Shown in pieces: positions 32,138 through 43,003 of a DNA stretch of 64,000 nt. Positions within the stretch are counted from its first letter, which is position 1; the number at the start of each line of letters is the position of its first letter. The stretch comes from an uncultured Rhodopila sp. (GTDB lineage Bacteria > Pseudomonadota > Alphaproteobacteria > Acetobacterales > Acetobacteraceae). The stretch lies in NCBI RefSeq assembly GCF_903915725.1, contig NZ_CAIWTY010000079.1:38138-102137 (forward strand), in the 5' to 3' direction. The position numbers were made by a program, and so were the translations under genes. A model generated the notes under the pieces. The model worked only from the letters and a program-made list of their open reading frames with translations, was not told where the DNA came from and ran no database searches.

Positions 32138-33730
32138 TTAAGTTCGATCCTCGATGATCATGGCAGCGCCCTTCTCTCCGATCATGATCGTCGGAGCATT
32201 CGTGTTTCCGGTCGTCAAGGTCGGCATCACCGACGCATCGACAACTCTCAGTCCCTGCAATCCCCGGACGCGAAGCCGGGAATCGACAACCGCGGCCGGA
32301 CAGTCCCCCATCCGGCAGGTGCCAACCGGGTGGTATAGTGTCGTTCCGTACCGGCGCGCATAGTCCATCAGCCCGTCATCCGTATCGATGTCGGAACCCG
32401 GCAACGTCTCCACCACGCTGTGCGCCGCGATGGCGGGGGACGCGAAAATCGCCCGCGTCAACCGCATCCCCGCAATCAAAACCCGCCCGTCACCTTCATC
32501 AGACAGGTAATTCGGCGTAATGATCGGCTTTGCCGCAGCGTCCGGGCTGGCGGCCATGATCGTGCCGCGGCTGTCCGGCCGCACCGGGCACACCGCGACC
32601 GTCATGCCGTCCCGCCGCTCCAGCTCGCCGAACCGGGCCGAGTCATAGCTCGCCGGGGTAAACAGAAGCTGTAGGTCGGGGCTGGCCTTTTCCGGAGCCG
32701 AACGGCAAAATACCTGCGCGGTGGTAACGCCGAAGGTCAGCGCGCCGCGGCCCTCGACCGCGAAACGGATCACCTCCCGCGCCAGATGAATCCCCCGGGC
32801 AAGCGTGTTGATCGAAACCGCGCCGCGCACGCGGTGTGAAATCCTTGCCACGTAATGGTCCTGCAAATTCGCGCCGACACCCGGCAGGTCGTGCACGACC
32901 GGCACGCCGATGGATTGCAGGTGCGCCGCCGGCCCCACACCGGAGACCTGGAGCAGGTGCGGCGAATTGACCGCCCCGCCGCACAGGATCACCTCCCGCA
33001 AGGCCTTCGCATCGAGCGTTCGGCCGCGCTGGAGAAACGTCACGCCGGTGCAGCGTTTGCCCTCAAACAGCAACCTTGTCGCCAGCGCCTCGGTTTCCAC
33101 ATGCAGGTTCGGCCGCCCTTTCGCTTCCTTCAGGAAGGTCTGCGCCGTCGATCCGCGCCACCGGCCTATGCGGGTCATTTGCGAGTAGCCGACGCCCTCC
33201 GGCTCCCGCCCGTTCAGATCGTCGCTGAACCGATGCCCCGCGTGTTGCGCCGCAGCGACGAAGCAGTGAGTCAAAGGCAGGATCGTGCGGTAATCCTCGA
33301 CCTTCAACGGGCCGCCCTTGCCGCGGTATTCAGTATCGACGCCCTGCTTGTAATCCTCCGACTTGCGGAAATACGGCAGCACATCGTCGAAGCTCCAGCC
33401 GCGGCAGCCCATTTGCGCCCAGCCGTCGAAATCCGCCGGGTTGCCACGCACATACAGCATGCCGTTGATCGAACTCGACCCGCCCAGGGTTTTCCCGCGC
33501 GGCCAGTGGATTCGCCGGCCGCCGCTGCCTTCCGTGCCCTCCGCAATGAAGTTCCAGTTCACCACCGGATGGTTCAGCAGCTTCAGTACACCCGCCGGAA
33601 TGTGGATCCACGGCAGCGAGTCCTTCGGACCAGCCTCCAACAGGATCACCGTGGCACCCGTCTCGCTCAGCCGCGCGGCGACCACGCATCCGGCCGAACC
33701 GGCGCCCACGACGATATAGTCGGCTTGCAT
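32138..33730 (-). CDS. GMC-family FAD oxidoreductase (choline/alcohol dehydrogenase type)
   Basis: The 530-residue enzyme has the N-terminal FAD-binding [17 protein letters not shown], the GMC signature 1 ([19 protein letters not shown]), a second signature region around [20 protein letters not shown], and the catalytic histidine region [11 protein letters not shown] with a terminal Asn in [14 protein letters not shown]. Such enzymes oxidise alcohols, choline or polyethylene glycol; the substrate is unknown. The ATG follows GGAGGAG. The gene is divergent from phosphoglucomutase and unlinked to betaine genes, so choline specificity is not supported. Confidence 0.9.
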   Translation of the reverse strand: MQADYIVVGAGSAGCVVAARLSETGATVILLEAGPKDSLPWIHIPAGVLKLLNHPVVNWNFIAEGTEGSGGRRIHWPRGKTLGGSSSINGMLYVRGNPADFDGWAQMGCRGWSFDDVLPYFRKSEDYKQGVDTEYRGKGGPLKVEDYRTILPLTHCFVAAAQHAGHRFSDDLNGREPEGVGYSQMTRIGRWRGSTAQTFLKEAKGRPNLHVETEALATRLLFEGKRCTGVTFLQRGRTLDAKALREVILCGGAVNSPHLLQVSGVGPAAHLQSIGVPVVHDLPGVGANLQDHYVARISHRVRGAVSINTLARGIHLAREVIRFAVEGRGALTFGVTTAQVFCRSAPEKASPDLQLLFTPASYDSARFGELERRDGMTVAVCPVRPDSRGTIMAASPDAAAKPIITPNYLSDEGDGRVLIAGMRLTRAIFASPAIAAHSVVETLPGSDIDTDDGLMDYARRYGTTLYHPVGTCRMGDCPAAVVDSRLRVRGLQGLRVVDASVMPTLTTGNTNAPTIMIGEKGAAMIIEDRT

Positions 33731-33872
33731 CGCCGCTCCTCCCCGCCCGTTGACGATCAAGCATGCCGAAGCGGAGGCGGTTCGCAAAGAGCCGCGTCTT
33801 GACGGCGGCGCGCCGAAGTTGGACCTAGCGACTCCGCCGCCCACAGCCCGGGTCGGCACGGGGGAGAGCAGC

Positions 33873-35525
<1,653 letters not shown>

Positions 35526-35645
35526 ATCAGTCAAATTGTCATTGGCCTGCATTGTCCGGGCCATGACGAAAAAAGGGCCACGCACCGCGTGCGCCGGTCC
35601 GGGAATCGGTATAGTCATCGGCATCGACTCCGAAAGAGGTAATCC

Positions 35646-37028
35646 ATGTCCGCCAGCACCTTGCCGAATGCGACCCTGACCGCCGCGTATGAAGCGATGA
35701 CCCCCGGGTCCGCTGCGCTGGCCGCCAAGGCGCGCGCGGTGCTGCCGAGCGGCCTGGCGCACGACAGCCGCCATTTCGACCCCTACCCGCTCTATGTCTC
35801 GCGCGCGCTCGGGCCGGTGAAGTGGGACGTCGATGGCAACAAGTACGTCGACTACTTCGGCGGCCACGGCGCGCTGATCCTCGGCCACAACCACCCGGAC
35901 GTGACCCGGGCGATCCACGCCGCGCTCGACCACGGCACGCATTTCGGCGCCTGCCATGAGCAGGAAATCCGCTGGGCGGAACTGATCACGCAGATGGTGC
36001 CCTCGGCCGAGCGGGTGCGCTTCACCTCCTCCGGCACCGAGGCGACGCTGATGGCGCTGCGCCTCGCGCGTGCCTATACCGGTCGATCGAAGCTGGTACG
36101 ATTCCGTGGCCATTTCCATGGCTGGAACGACCACATGACCAGCGGGCACATCAATCATTTCGACGGCTCCGCGACCAGCGGCGTGGTGGACGGCGTATCG
36201 GATAACGTTCTGCTATGCGATCCGAACGACGTCGCCGGCATCACCCGGATCTTCAACGACCACAAGGACATTGCCGCGGTCATTCTGGAACCGACAGGGG
36301 CGAGTTTCGGACGCATGCCGATCGCACCGTCGTTTTTGCAGGTGTTGCGGGATTTGACGAAGCAGGCCGGGACGGTGCTGATCTTCGACGAGGTCGTAAC
36401 GGGTTTCCGGGTCTCCCCCGGCGGCGTGCAGGCGGCGCTGGGCATCACGCCTGACCTGACCACATTGGCAAAGATTGTCGCAGGCGGCATGCCCGGCGGC
36501 GCGGTCGGCGGACGCAAGGACATTCTCGACTGGCTCGATTTCGACGTCGCAAAGGCCACCGGGCACGAGAAAATCGGCCATCAGGGCACGTTCAATGCCA
36601 ACCCGGTTTCCGCCGCCGCGGGGATCGCGACGCTGGAGATATTGGCTTCGACCGATGCCTGCGCGCGGGCGAATGCCTATGGCGCCGAGGTGCGCGCGAA
36701 GATGAACGAGGTGCTGGAGGATGAGGGCGTCAAGTGGGCGGTGTACGGCAGCTATTCCGGCCTGCACATCTTCACCAACCCCGACGGCGCGGACATCGTG
36801 CCGAGCCGGTTTGATGCCGCGGCGTTCATTCCGCAGATGATGAGCAAGCCGCGCGGGATCAACGTGCCGGCCCAGGTGCGGATGGGGATGCTGGTGAACG
36901 GGGTCGATCTCAACACCGCGCCTTCGGGAACGATCTCGGCGATGCACGGGGAGGAGGAGATGGCGATCACGGTCGATGCGTTCCGCGCAACGATTCGGGC
37001 GCTGCGGCGGGAGGGTACGATCGTTTAG
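35646..37028 (+). CDS. Class III pyridoxal-phosphate aminotransferase (glutamate-1-semialdehyde aminomutase-like)
   Basis: The 460-residue enzyme resembles HemL-type aminomutases: RVRFTSSGTEATLMALRLAR binds the phosphate, FDEV (Asp248) contacts the pyridine ring and Lys276 in LTTLAKIVAGGMPGGA forms the Schiff base. It is longer than HemL (about 430), and the GSA-AT gate-loop pattern is not clearly present, so it is more likely an omega-type aminotransferase or amino-acid aminomutase than the haem-pathway enzyme. AAAGAGG precedes the ATG. The gene lies between pgm and a convergent propeller gene without an obvious pathway partner. Confidence 0.85.
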   Translation: MSASTLPNATLTAAYEAMTPGSAALAAKARAVLPSGLAHDSRHFDPYPLYVSRALGPVKWDVDGNKYVDYFGGHGALILGHNHPDVTRAIHAALDHGTHFGACHEQEIRWAELITQMVPSAERVRFTSSGTEATLMALRLARAYTGRSKLVRFRGHFHGWNDHMTSGHINHFDGSATSGVVDGVSDNVLLCDPNDVAGITRIFNDHKDIAAVILEPTGASFGRMPIAPSFLQVLRDLTKQAGTVLIFDEVVTGFRVSPGGVQAALGITPDLTTLAKIVAGGMPGGAVGGRKDILDWLDFDVAKATGHEKIGHQGTFNANPVSAAAGIATLEILASTDACARANAYGAEVRAKMNEVLEDEGVKWAVYGSYSGLHIFTNPDGADIVPSRFDAAAFIPQMMSKPRGINVPAQVRMGMLVNGVDLNTAPSGTISAMHGEEEMAITVDAFRATIRALRREGTIV

Positions 37029-37032
37029 GCCG

Positions 37033-37680
37033 TCAACGGGTATCGAGGCGTCTCGGCCGGCGGATGGCTCTCACCGTTCCGCTGTTTCCGCCGCCGCAGA
37101 AAAATCGGTCGCCGCCGTCGGATTCCAGCCCCGACACATTTGTTTCGGCCGGCATTTCAAGGCGTTCGAGCACTGTTCCCGTCGCGGGATCGATACGCCG
37201 GACATCGCTGATGTCACCCTCCCATGTGGCATGCCAAAGCTCGCCTGCCACCCAGGTGACGCCGGTGACGAAACGGTCGGATTCGATTGTGCGCAGCACG
37301 GCCCCGGTCTCGGGATCGACCTGATGGATCTTGCGGCTGCGGTGCTGGCCAACCCAGAGCGTTCCTTCGGCCCAGGCAAGCCCGGAATCCTCTCCTTTGC
37401 CCGGCGCCGGGATCATGCCGACCACCTTGCCGGTATCGGGATCAATTTTTCGGATCGCGGCGTCCGCAATCTGGAACAGGTGCTTTCCGTCGAAAGCCGT
37501 TCCCGCGTGCGCGGCCCTGTCGAGCGCGCCCAGCAGCCTCCCGCTTTCCGGATCAAGCGTATTCAGCCTGTCGCCGGAGGCGAACCAGACCCGGCGCCCA
37601 TCAAAGCTGACTCCACGCACGCTATCGACACCCGGAAACGGGCCATATTCGCGGAGGATTTCGGCTTGTGCGTGCTTCAT
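37033..37680 (-). CDS. Small beta-propeller protein (glutamine cyclotransferase/PQQ-like repeats)
   Basis: The 215-residue cytoplasmic protein has about five repeats of strands such as RLNTLDPESGRLLGALD, AIRKIDPDTGKVVGMIPAPG and KIHQVDPETGAVLRTIESD, the pattern of beta-propeller blades. There is no leader. The length corresponds to a five- to six-blade single-domain propeller; relatives include glutamine cyclotransferase-like proteins, but the catalytic residues of that enzyme are not identifiable. It ends four bases before the converging aminotransferase gene and precedes nothing on its own strand except, nine bases upstream, the regulator gene, so the two probably form one transcript. Confidence 0.7.
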   Translation of the reverse strand: MKHAQAEILREYGPFPGVDSVRGVSFDGRRVWFASGDRLNTLDPESGRLLGALDRAAHAGTAFDGKHLFQIADAAIRKIDPDTGKVVGMIPAPGKGEDSGLAWAEGTLWVGQHRSRKIHQVDPETGAVLRTIESDRFVTGVTWVAGELWHATWEGDISDVRRIDPATGTVLERLEMPAETNVSGLESDGGDRFFCGGGNSGTVRAIRRPRRLDTR

Positions 37681-37689
37681 GGCCGCAGC

Positions 37690-38910
37690 CTAATTCTTCG
37701 GCAGTGGTGCCGGGAGTAACAAGCTTGTCGGGAATCCCGGTACGTTCGGTGCGATCCAGCGACAGGCCCGCCCTCGACCGAATGAGTCCACCTTGCCGAT
37801 CGCCCCGAGATCCTCGAGCGCTCGCTGCGCAGTACGCGGGCTGACGCCAAGCGCTGTCGCCAGTGCCGAACTCGACCAGGGCTCACCATCAGCGAGCAGG
37901 GCGAGCACCTCGGCATGGTCCCCTTCGACCGGGGGCACCATTACGGCAACAGTTTCCGCTCCGTTCGGCGTCAGCACGAAGCCCCGCTTCGTTGCGTTCA
38001 GATCCGCCAACGGTTCGAGTAATTTGCGGAGCCGCCCGATCTCCACGCGCAACCGCGCACGATGCGACTCATCGGCATGCCGCGCCCGAAAGGCGCGCGC
38101 GAGGAGCGTTTCCCGAGGCACGTCGCCGGGCCACGCTTCAGCCAGCGCGCGAACCAGCGCAAACAGCACGGGCCGATCGGCGAGCGGAACCATGTTCGGG
38201 CCGGCACGCACGACATGGCGGCAGGCATCGACAATTAATGCGTTCGAGGCCAGTAACGCCTCAACCTCTTCGAGCCGCAACAGCCGCTCGTTGCCGCGCG
38301 CGATCAGTCGCGCGGCGGGCGCCTCGAACGCGCGCGACGCCCGGTCAACCTCGGCCAGCAGCGCGGGAATCCCAGCCTCGTGCGCTGCACGGGTGGCCCG
38401 ATCGAGTGCGGTGCGGGCCGGCTTCGTACGAATTCGCCGCATCGCTATGCCTGCAACGACCAGGTCGTGCCCGGCACGTGATGCCGGCGGCAACGCAGCG
38501 GCATCCAGCCCGTCGAGGAGGCGCTCGGCCGCGTCGAGTTCCCCGATCAGGAGAAGCTGCCGGGCCTCGAGATAGCCGGCATGAGCGGCATTTGCCCTGT
38601 CGCCACATGCTTCGAGTGTCGCCCGCGCCGATTTCAGCGCCTGCCGGGGCTGGCCCGGATCATGCGACACGAGGGCTATTTCGGCTTCGGCAACGACGCA
38701 CCGCGCACGCGAGACGGGATCGTGCGGACCGAAGGCGCGGGCCGCGCGCCGTAACAAATCCTTCGCACGCGGGAAGTCGCCGAGTTGCGCCATTGCTATG
38801 CCCCGCAGCGCGAGCGCGGCTGCGTCGCCGCGCAATGCGACCCAGTTCAGCGCCGCCAATGGATCACCCGTCGCGAGGGCTTGCGCCGAAGCCGCGATCA
38901 GCGCGTCCAT
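37690..38910 (-). CDS. TPR and winged-helix transcriptional regulator
   Basis: The 406-residue protein begins with an alpha-helical TPR-like region (about 1-240). An OmpR-type winged helix follows (ESHRARLRVEIGRLRKLLEP through TKRGFVLTP). The C-terminal helix-turn-helix reads SSALATALGVSPRTAQRALE. Such proteins are one-component regulators. The gene is divergent from a small membrane protein and a DUF899 gene, so it probably controls them; palindromes ACTTCGAAGT and GGCCGGAACCGGCC lie in the 108-base gap. ATG 38910 is chosen over an upstream in-frame start because GGGATT precedes it and the extension looks non-coding. Confidence 0.75.
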   Translation of the reverse strand: MDALIAASAQALATGDPLAALNWVALRGDAAALALRGIAMAQLGDFPRAKDLLRRAARAFGPHDPVSRARCVVAEAEIALVSHDPGQPRQALKSARATLEACGDRANAAHAGYLEARQLLLIGELDAAERLLDGLDAAALPPASRAGHDLVVAGIAMRRIRTKPARTALDRATRAAHEAGIPALLAEVDRASRAFEAPAARLIARGNERLLRLEEVEALLASNALIVDACRHVVRAGPNMVPLADRPVLFALVRALAEAWPGDVPRETLLARAFRARHADESHRARLRVEIGRLRKLLEPLADLNATKRGFVLTPNGAETVAVMVPPVEGDHAEVLALLADGEPWSSSALATALGVSPRTAQRALEDLGAIGKVDSFGRGRACRWIAPNVPGFPTSLLLPAPLPKN

Positions 38911-38966
38911 CGAAATCCCGCCACACTTGTCACTCCCGCACGCCACTCCTCCCGCCTTAATAGATG

Positions 38967-38995
38967 ACTTCGAAGTTTAACGGCCGGAACCGGCC
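38967..38995. promoter_or_regulatory. Two palindromes in the divergent regulator/membrane-protein gap
   Basis: ACTTCGAAGT at 38967-38976 is a perfect 10-bp palindrome and GGCCGGAACCGGCC at 38982-38995 has 6-bp arms around AA. They lie between the divergent starts at 38910 and 39019 and are candidate operators for the adjacent regulator. The AGGGAGGT ribosome-binding site of the next gene follows at 39006. Confidence 0.4.
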
Positions 38996-39018
38996 AAAGT
39001 CGCTCAGGGAGGTCCAAA

Positions 39019-39267
39019 ATGATGAAGCTGACAATGGCGGCAGGGAGCTGTCGCGCTCGGGACGCAGCGTGTTGGATTGGCTTTGCCGCGTCGCCGACAT
39101 TTGCCGTGATGGCGTGGATCGCAGCGGCCGATGCGCCGCGGCTCTCGATCTGCGCTTCGTCTTCGGCAATCGGCGGCATGGCCTGGATGTATCTGCTGAT
39201 GAGCGTGTTCCATGCGCCGGCCTGGCTGAAGCTCGCTTTCCCCACCAACAACACTGAAGGAGTTTGA
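39019..39267 (+). CDS. Small two-helix membrane protein
   Basis: The 82-residue protein has two hydrophobic segments, the first including GFAASPTFAVMAWIAAAD and the second GGMAWMYLLMSVFHAPAWL. This pattern recurs in small unannotated proteins of Rhizobiales and Sphingomonadales. An AGGGAGGT site lies seven bases before the ATG. The stop is two bases before the DUF899 gene start, so they are an operon. Function is unknown; it may be a membrane partner of the DUF899 protein. Confidence 0.75.
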   Translation: MMKLTMAAGSCRARDAACWIGFAASPTFAVMAWIAAADAPRLSICASSSAIGGMAWMYLLMSVFHAPAWLKLAFPTNNTEGV

Positions 39268-39269
39268 CC

Positions 39270-39962
39270 ATGCATCATCCTGTCGTTTCCCGCCAGGAAT
39301 GGATCACCGCCCGCAAGGCGCTGCTTGTCAAGGAGCGCGCCATGACGCATGCGCTCGACGCACTGCGCGCCGAGCGGCGGCAACTGCCGCGGGTCAAGGT
39401 CGAGAGACCCTATATCTTCGAAGGACCCGAGGGGACTTGCACGCTCGGAGAGCTGTTCGGCGGCCGTAGCCAACTCGCAGTCTACCACTTCATGTTAACG
39501 CCGGGTTCGGATCATATCTGCCCGGGCTGTTCCTTCACCGTCGATCATGTCGACGCGGCACGGCGGCATTTCGAACATGCCGACCTGACGTTCACCGCCG
39601 TGTCGCGTGTGCCGCTTCGGCGGATCGAGGAGGTTAAGCAGCGGATGGGCTGGACCTTCCCCTGGGTTTCTTCGCAGGGCAGCGACTTTAACTTCGATTT
39701 CGGTGTATCGTTCACGCCCGACGACATTGCCGCGGGCCGGGCGCTCTACAATTACGGCACAGTGATCCGTAGCAGCCAGGACATGTTCGGGGTGAGCATC
39801 TTCGTGCAGGACGATAGCGGGGCGATCTTTCACACCTATTCGACCTATCATCGCGGAATCGAACTGCTGATGGGGGCGCTTAACTGGCTTGACCTTACCC
39901 CGCGGGGCCGCAACGAAACCCGCGGTCCCATGAGTTGGGTGCGGCGGCACGACGAATATTGA
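39270..39962 (+). CDS. DUF899 family thioredoxin-like protein
   Basis: The 230-residue protein matches DUF899: EWITARKALLVKERAMTHAL at the N-terminus, RVKVERPYIFEGPEG, FMLTPGSDHICPGCSFTVD carrying a CPGC in a thioredoxin-like position, and the C-terminal SWVRRHDEY that ends most members. The CxxC suggests a redox role, but none has been shown. GAAGGAG precedes the ATG; a TTG six bases upstream is less likely. It is cotranscribed with the small membrane protein and followed by a terminator-like hairpin. Confidence 0.88.
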   Translation: MHHPVVSRQEWITARKALLVKERAMTHALDALRAERRQLPRVKVERPYIFEGPEGTCTLGELFGGRSQLAVYHFMLTPGSDHICPGCSFTVDHVDAARRHFEHADLTFTAVSRVPLRRIEEVKQRMGWTFPWVSSQGSDFNFDFGVSFTPDDIAAGRALYNYGTVIRSSQDMFGVSIFVQDDSGAIFHTYSTYHRGIELLMGALNWLDLTPRGRNETRGPMSWVRRHDEY

Positions 39963-40002
39963 GGCAGAGGGGGCGGCCTACGATGCAGCGTCCGAGGGAG
40001 GC

Positions 40003-40030
40003 TGACGTGAGCCGTCACGCTCTTTTTTTT
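40003..40030 (+). terminator. Hairpin and T-run after the DUF899 gene
   Basis: CGTGA at 40006-40010 pairs with TCACG at 40015-40019 around GCCG, followed by CTC and a run of eight T. It lies about 45 bases after the DUF899 stop. The remainder of the 336-base gap to the next gene (to 40298) contains no gene I can support. Confidence 0.6.
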
Positions 40031-40298
40031 ACCCGCGTTTGCCCATAGTTTGATCGCAGCTGGAAAATCCACGAAGGCTACCTCCGTCTCACCTTCGACG
40101 CTGCCCGCGTGACCTCGCCGCCCTCATGCCCAGCCCCGACGAGCCTGCTATCGAGGTCGAGGGGCCGCTGCGCGGCGCATGCAGCGTTGTGGAATCGTTG
40201 ATCGCTTTGATGGCGCGGCGCTTGCATTTAAGATGCCGGATCAGCACGCGCCGAACCGCCGCCGACACCGGATACGCAACCAGGCCATGGAGTCCGCC

Positions 40299-41375
40299 AT
40301 GCTACGACGTCAGTTCACCCGCCTTGTCGGTGCTGCCGCTTTCGGGGCGCCCGCCCTGTTTCGCCCCGCCTTTGCCGCGGACCCGGTGAAGGTCGGCTTT
40401 GTCTATCTTGGTCCCGTCGGCGATTTTGGGTGGACCTATCAACATGATATCGCCCGCAAGGCGGCGGTGGACCATTACGGGGACAAGATCAAGACCACGT
40501 ATGTGGAGAACGTGGCGGAAGGGCCGGACGCCGAAAAGGTGATGAACGACCTTGCCAATTCCGGCCATAAACTGATTTTCGCGACATCGTTCGGCTACAT
40601 GAACTACGTGGTCAATTCGGCCAGGAAGCATCCGGCGGTGTTTTATGAGCATGCCACCGGTTACAAGCGCGCAGCGAACATCTCCGACTACAATATTCGT
40701 TTCTACCAGGGACGCTATGTACAGGGCGTGATCGCCGGGAAACTCAGCAAGGCGGGGTTGGCCGGCTATGTCGGTTCGGTTCCGGTCCCGGAGGTGGTTC
40801 AGGGCGTCAACGCCTTCATGCTGGGCATGCAGTCGGTCAACCCGCAGGCGCGGATGAAGGTGGTGTTGATCAATTCCTGGTACGATCCGCCGAAGGAGGG
40901 CGATGCGGCGAAGGCGCTGATGGACCAGGGCTGCGACATCATCACCCAGCACACCGATAGCCCGGCGCCATTGCAGGCCGCCGCCAGCCGCGGCATCAAG
41001 GGCTTCGGTCAGTCCACCGACATGGCGAAATTCGCCACCGGCACCCAACTCAGCGCCAGCACCGACAACTGGGCGCCCTACTACATCAAACGCATCGGCG
41101 ACGTCCTGGACGGCACCTGGAAGAGCACCGACACCTGGGGCGGCTTCGACACGGGCATGCTGTCGATGCCGCCGTTCGCGAACATGCCGGAGGACGTTGC
41201 GGCGCTAGGGACGGCAACGATTGCCGATATCAAATCGGGCAAGAACAAGGTTTTCGTCGGGCCGATCGCAGATCAGAGCGGCACGGTGAAGGTGGCGGAA
41301 GGGACGACGATGGATGACGATGCCCTGTCCCACATGCAATGGCTGGTCCGGGGGGTGGACGGCAAGGTGACCTGA
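40299..41375 (+). CDS. BMP-family ABC transporter substrate-binding protein
   Basis: The 358-residue product belongs to the Bmp/PnrA family of purine nucleoside binding proteins. Hallmarks are KVGFVYLGPVGDFGWTYQHD, LIFATSFGYMNYV, RFYQGRYVQGVIAGKLS and GYVGSVPVPEVVQGVNAF. Its leader reads LRRQFTRLVGAAAFGAPALF and has a twin arginine, so Tat export is possible. GGAG lies six bases before this ATG, which is preferred over the ATG at 40287. It is the first gene of a four-gene operon: binding protein, ATPase and two permeases. Confidence 0.92.
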   Translation: MLRRQFTRLVGAAAFGAPALFRPAFAADPVKVGFVYLGPVGDFGWTYQHDIARKAAVDHYGDKIKTTYVENVAEGPDAEKVMNDLANSGHKLIFATSFGYMNYVVNSARKHPAVFYEHATGYKRAANISDYNIRFYQGRYVQGVIAGKLSKAGLAGYVGSVPVPEVVQGVNAFMLGMQSVNPQARMKVVLINSWYDPPKEGDAAKALMDQGCDIITQHTDSPAPLQAAASRGIKGFGQSTDMAKFATGTQLSASTDNWAPYYIKRIGDVLDGTWKSTDTWGGFDTGMLSMPPFANMPEDVAALGTATIADIKSGKNKVFVGPIADQSGTVKVAEGTTMDDDALSHMQWLVRGVDGKVT

Positions 41376-42955
41376 TGCTCGTTCGGAATGAGTCCATCGC
41401 GCCCGGCCCGTTGCTGGCGATGACGGGAATGACCAAACAGTATCCGGGCTGCCTGGCGAACGATCAGGTCTCGCTCACGGTCGAGCGCAATCAGATCCAC
41501 GCGCTGCTGGGCGAGAACGGTGCCGGCAAGAGTACGTTGGTCAAGATGATCTATGGCGTGGTCAAGCCGGATGCCGGCGAGATCGTCTGGGAGGGGCAGA
41601 AGGTTACGGTCCCGAACCCGGGCGCCGCGCAGCGCCTGGGCATCGGCATGGTGTTCCAGCATTTCTCGCTGTTCGAGGCGCTGACGGTGACCGAGAACAT
41701 CGCCCTCGGCCTCGCCACGGCAAAGGAAAGAGTCGGGCTGCGTGGTCGCATTCTGCAGATTTCCACCGAATACGGCCTGCCTTTGGACCCCGATCGCGTC
41801 GTGCATGATCTGTCGGTGGGGGAACGGCAGCGGATTGAAATCGTGCGTTGCCTGCTGCAAAACCCGAAGCTGCTGATCATGGACGAGCCGACATCGGTGC
41901 TGACGCCGAGCGAGGTGCAGAAGCTGTTCGTGACATTGCGCCGGCTGGCGTCCGAGGGCTGCTCGATCCTTTATATCAGCCACAAGCTGGAGGAAGTGCG
42001 CGCGTTGTGTTCGGCGGCGACGATCATGCGGCTGGGCCGGAACGTTGCGCGTTGCGCCCCGGCGGAGAAGACGGTGAAGGAATTGGCGGAGATCATGATC
42101 AACATGGATCTGCACAGGCCGACACCGCGTCCCCCGGTTGCCAGCACCGCGCCGCCGCGGCTGGTGGTCGATCGCCTGACGATAAGGTCGCACAACCAGT
42201 TCGGCACCGACCTGAAGGACATTTCGCTGTCTATCGCCGGCGGGGAAATCCTTGGCATCGCCGGCATCGCCGGGAACGGCCAGAGCGAGCTGATGGACGC
42301 GCTGTCGGGCGAGATTTCCGCCGGCAAGCCTGAGAGCGTGCTGATCGACGGTGTCGCCGCCGGGCATATGGGGCCGGCGGACCGCCGCCGCATCCGCGGC
42401 TGCTTCGTGCCGGAGGAACGCAACGGTCATGGCGCGGTGACGACCATGAGCCTGGCGGATAACGCTTTCCTGTCGGGATACTTGCGCGGCGCCCTGGTTA
42501 GGTTTGGCGTGATCGACAAGAAACGGACTTTTGTGTTTGCTGAAAACATCATCCGGCGCTTCGACGTGCGTACCACCGGACCGAAGGCGGAGGCGCGGTC
42601 GCTATCGGGAGGGAATTTGCAGAAGTTCCTGGTAGGGCGTGAGGTTTTGCAGGACCCCAGTGTTCTGGTGATCAACCAGCCGACATGGGGCGTGGATGCC
42701 GGGGCGGCGTTGGCGATCCATGAGGCGATCATGGCGTTGGCGCAAGGAGGTGCCGCGGTGATGATCATTTCACAAGATCTGGACGAAATTTTTGTGCTGG
42801 CCGATCGGATCGCTGTGATCGCGGGGGGGCGGGTGTCGGAGCCGGTGGCGACTCGGTATGCGACGGTGGAATCGATCGGGCGGCTGATGGGCGGCACGTC
42901 CGTGATCGCGGACTCGTCCGCGGAGATGGCGCATGCGTTGTCGGATGCTAGGTAG
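41375..42955 (+). CDS. Nucleoside/sugar-type ABC transporter ATPase with two nucleotide-binding domains
   Basis: The 526-residue protein has two ABC domains. The first has Walker A GENGAGKSTLVKM, the signature LSVGERQRIEIVRCLL and Walker B LLIMDEPTSVLTPSE. The second has Walker-A-like GIAGNGQSELMDALSG, lacking the usual Lys-Ser/Thr, and the signature LSGGNLQKFLVGREVL. That asymmetry is normal for the RbsA/NupA group. It powers the two permeases downstream. The start overlaps the binding-protein stop (TGATG). Confidence 0.94.
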   Translation: MLVRNESIAPGPLLAMTGMTKQYPGCLANDQVSLTVERNQIHALLGENGAGKSTLVKMIYGVVKPDAGEIVWEGQKVTVPNPGAAQRLGIGMVFQHFSLFEALTVTENIALGLATAKERVGLRGRILQISTEYGLPLDPDRVVHDLSVGERQRIEIVRCLLQNPKLLIMDEPTSVLTPSEVQKLFVTLRRLASEGCSILYISHKLEEVRALCSAATIMRLGRNVARCAPAEKTVKELAEIMINMDLHRPTPRPPVASTAPPRLVVDRLTIRSHNQFGTDLKDISLSIAGGEILGIAGIAGNGQSELMDALSGEISAGKPESVLIDGVAAGHMGPADRRRIRGCFVPEERNGHGAVTTMSLADNAFLSGYLRGALVRFGVIDKKRTFVFAENIIRRFDVRTTGPKAEARSLSGGNLQKFLVGREVLQDPSVLVINQPTWGVDAGAALAIHEAIMALAQGGAAVMIISQDLDEIFVLADRIAVIAGGRVSEPVATRYATVESIGRLMGGTSVIADSSAEMAHALSDAR

Positions 42956-43003
42956 TCATGGATGGCCGACTAAAGCCGGCAACGGACGAAGAGCAGGGTG
43001 TCC

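Noticed and set aside
32138..33730. Choline dehydrogenase BetA
   Set aside because: No betB, betI or choline transporter nearby; GMC enzymes with the same motifs act on many alcohols.
35646..37028. Assignment of the aminotransferase as HemL
   Set aside because: Longer than HemL and no clear gating-loop pattern; the genomic context is not haem-related.
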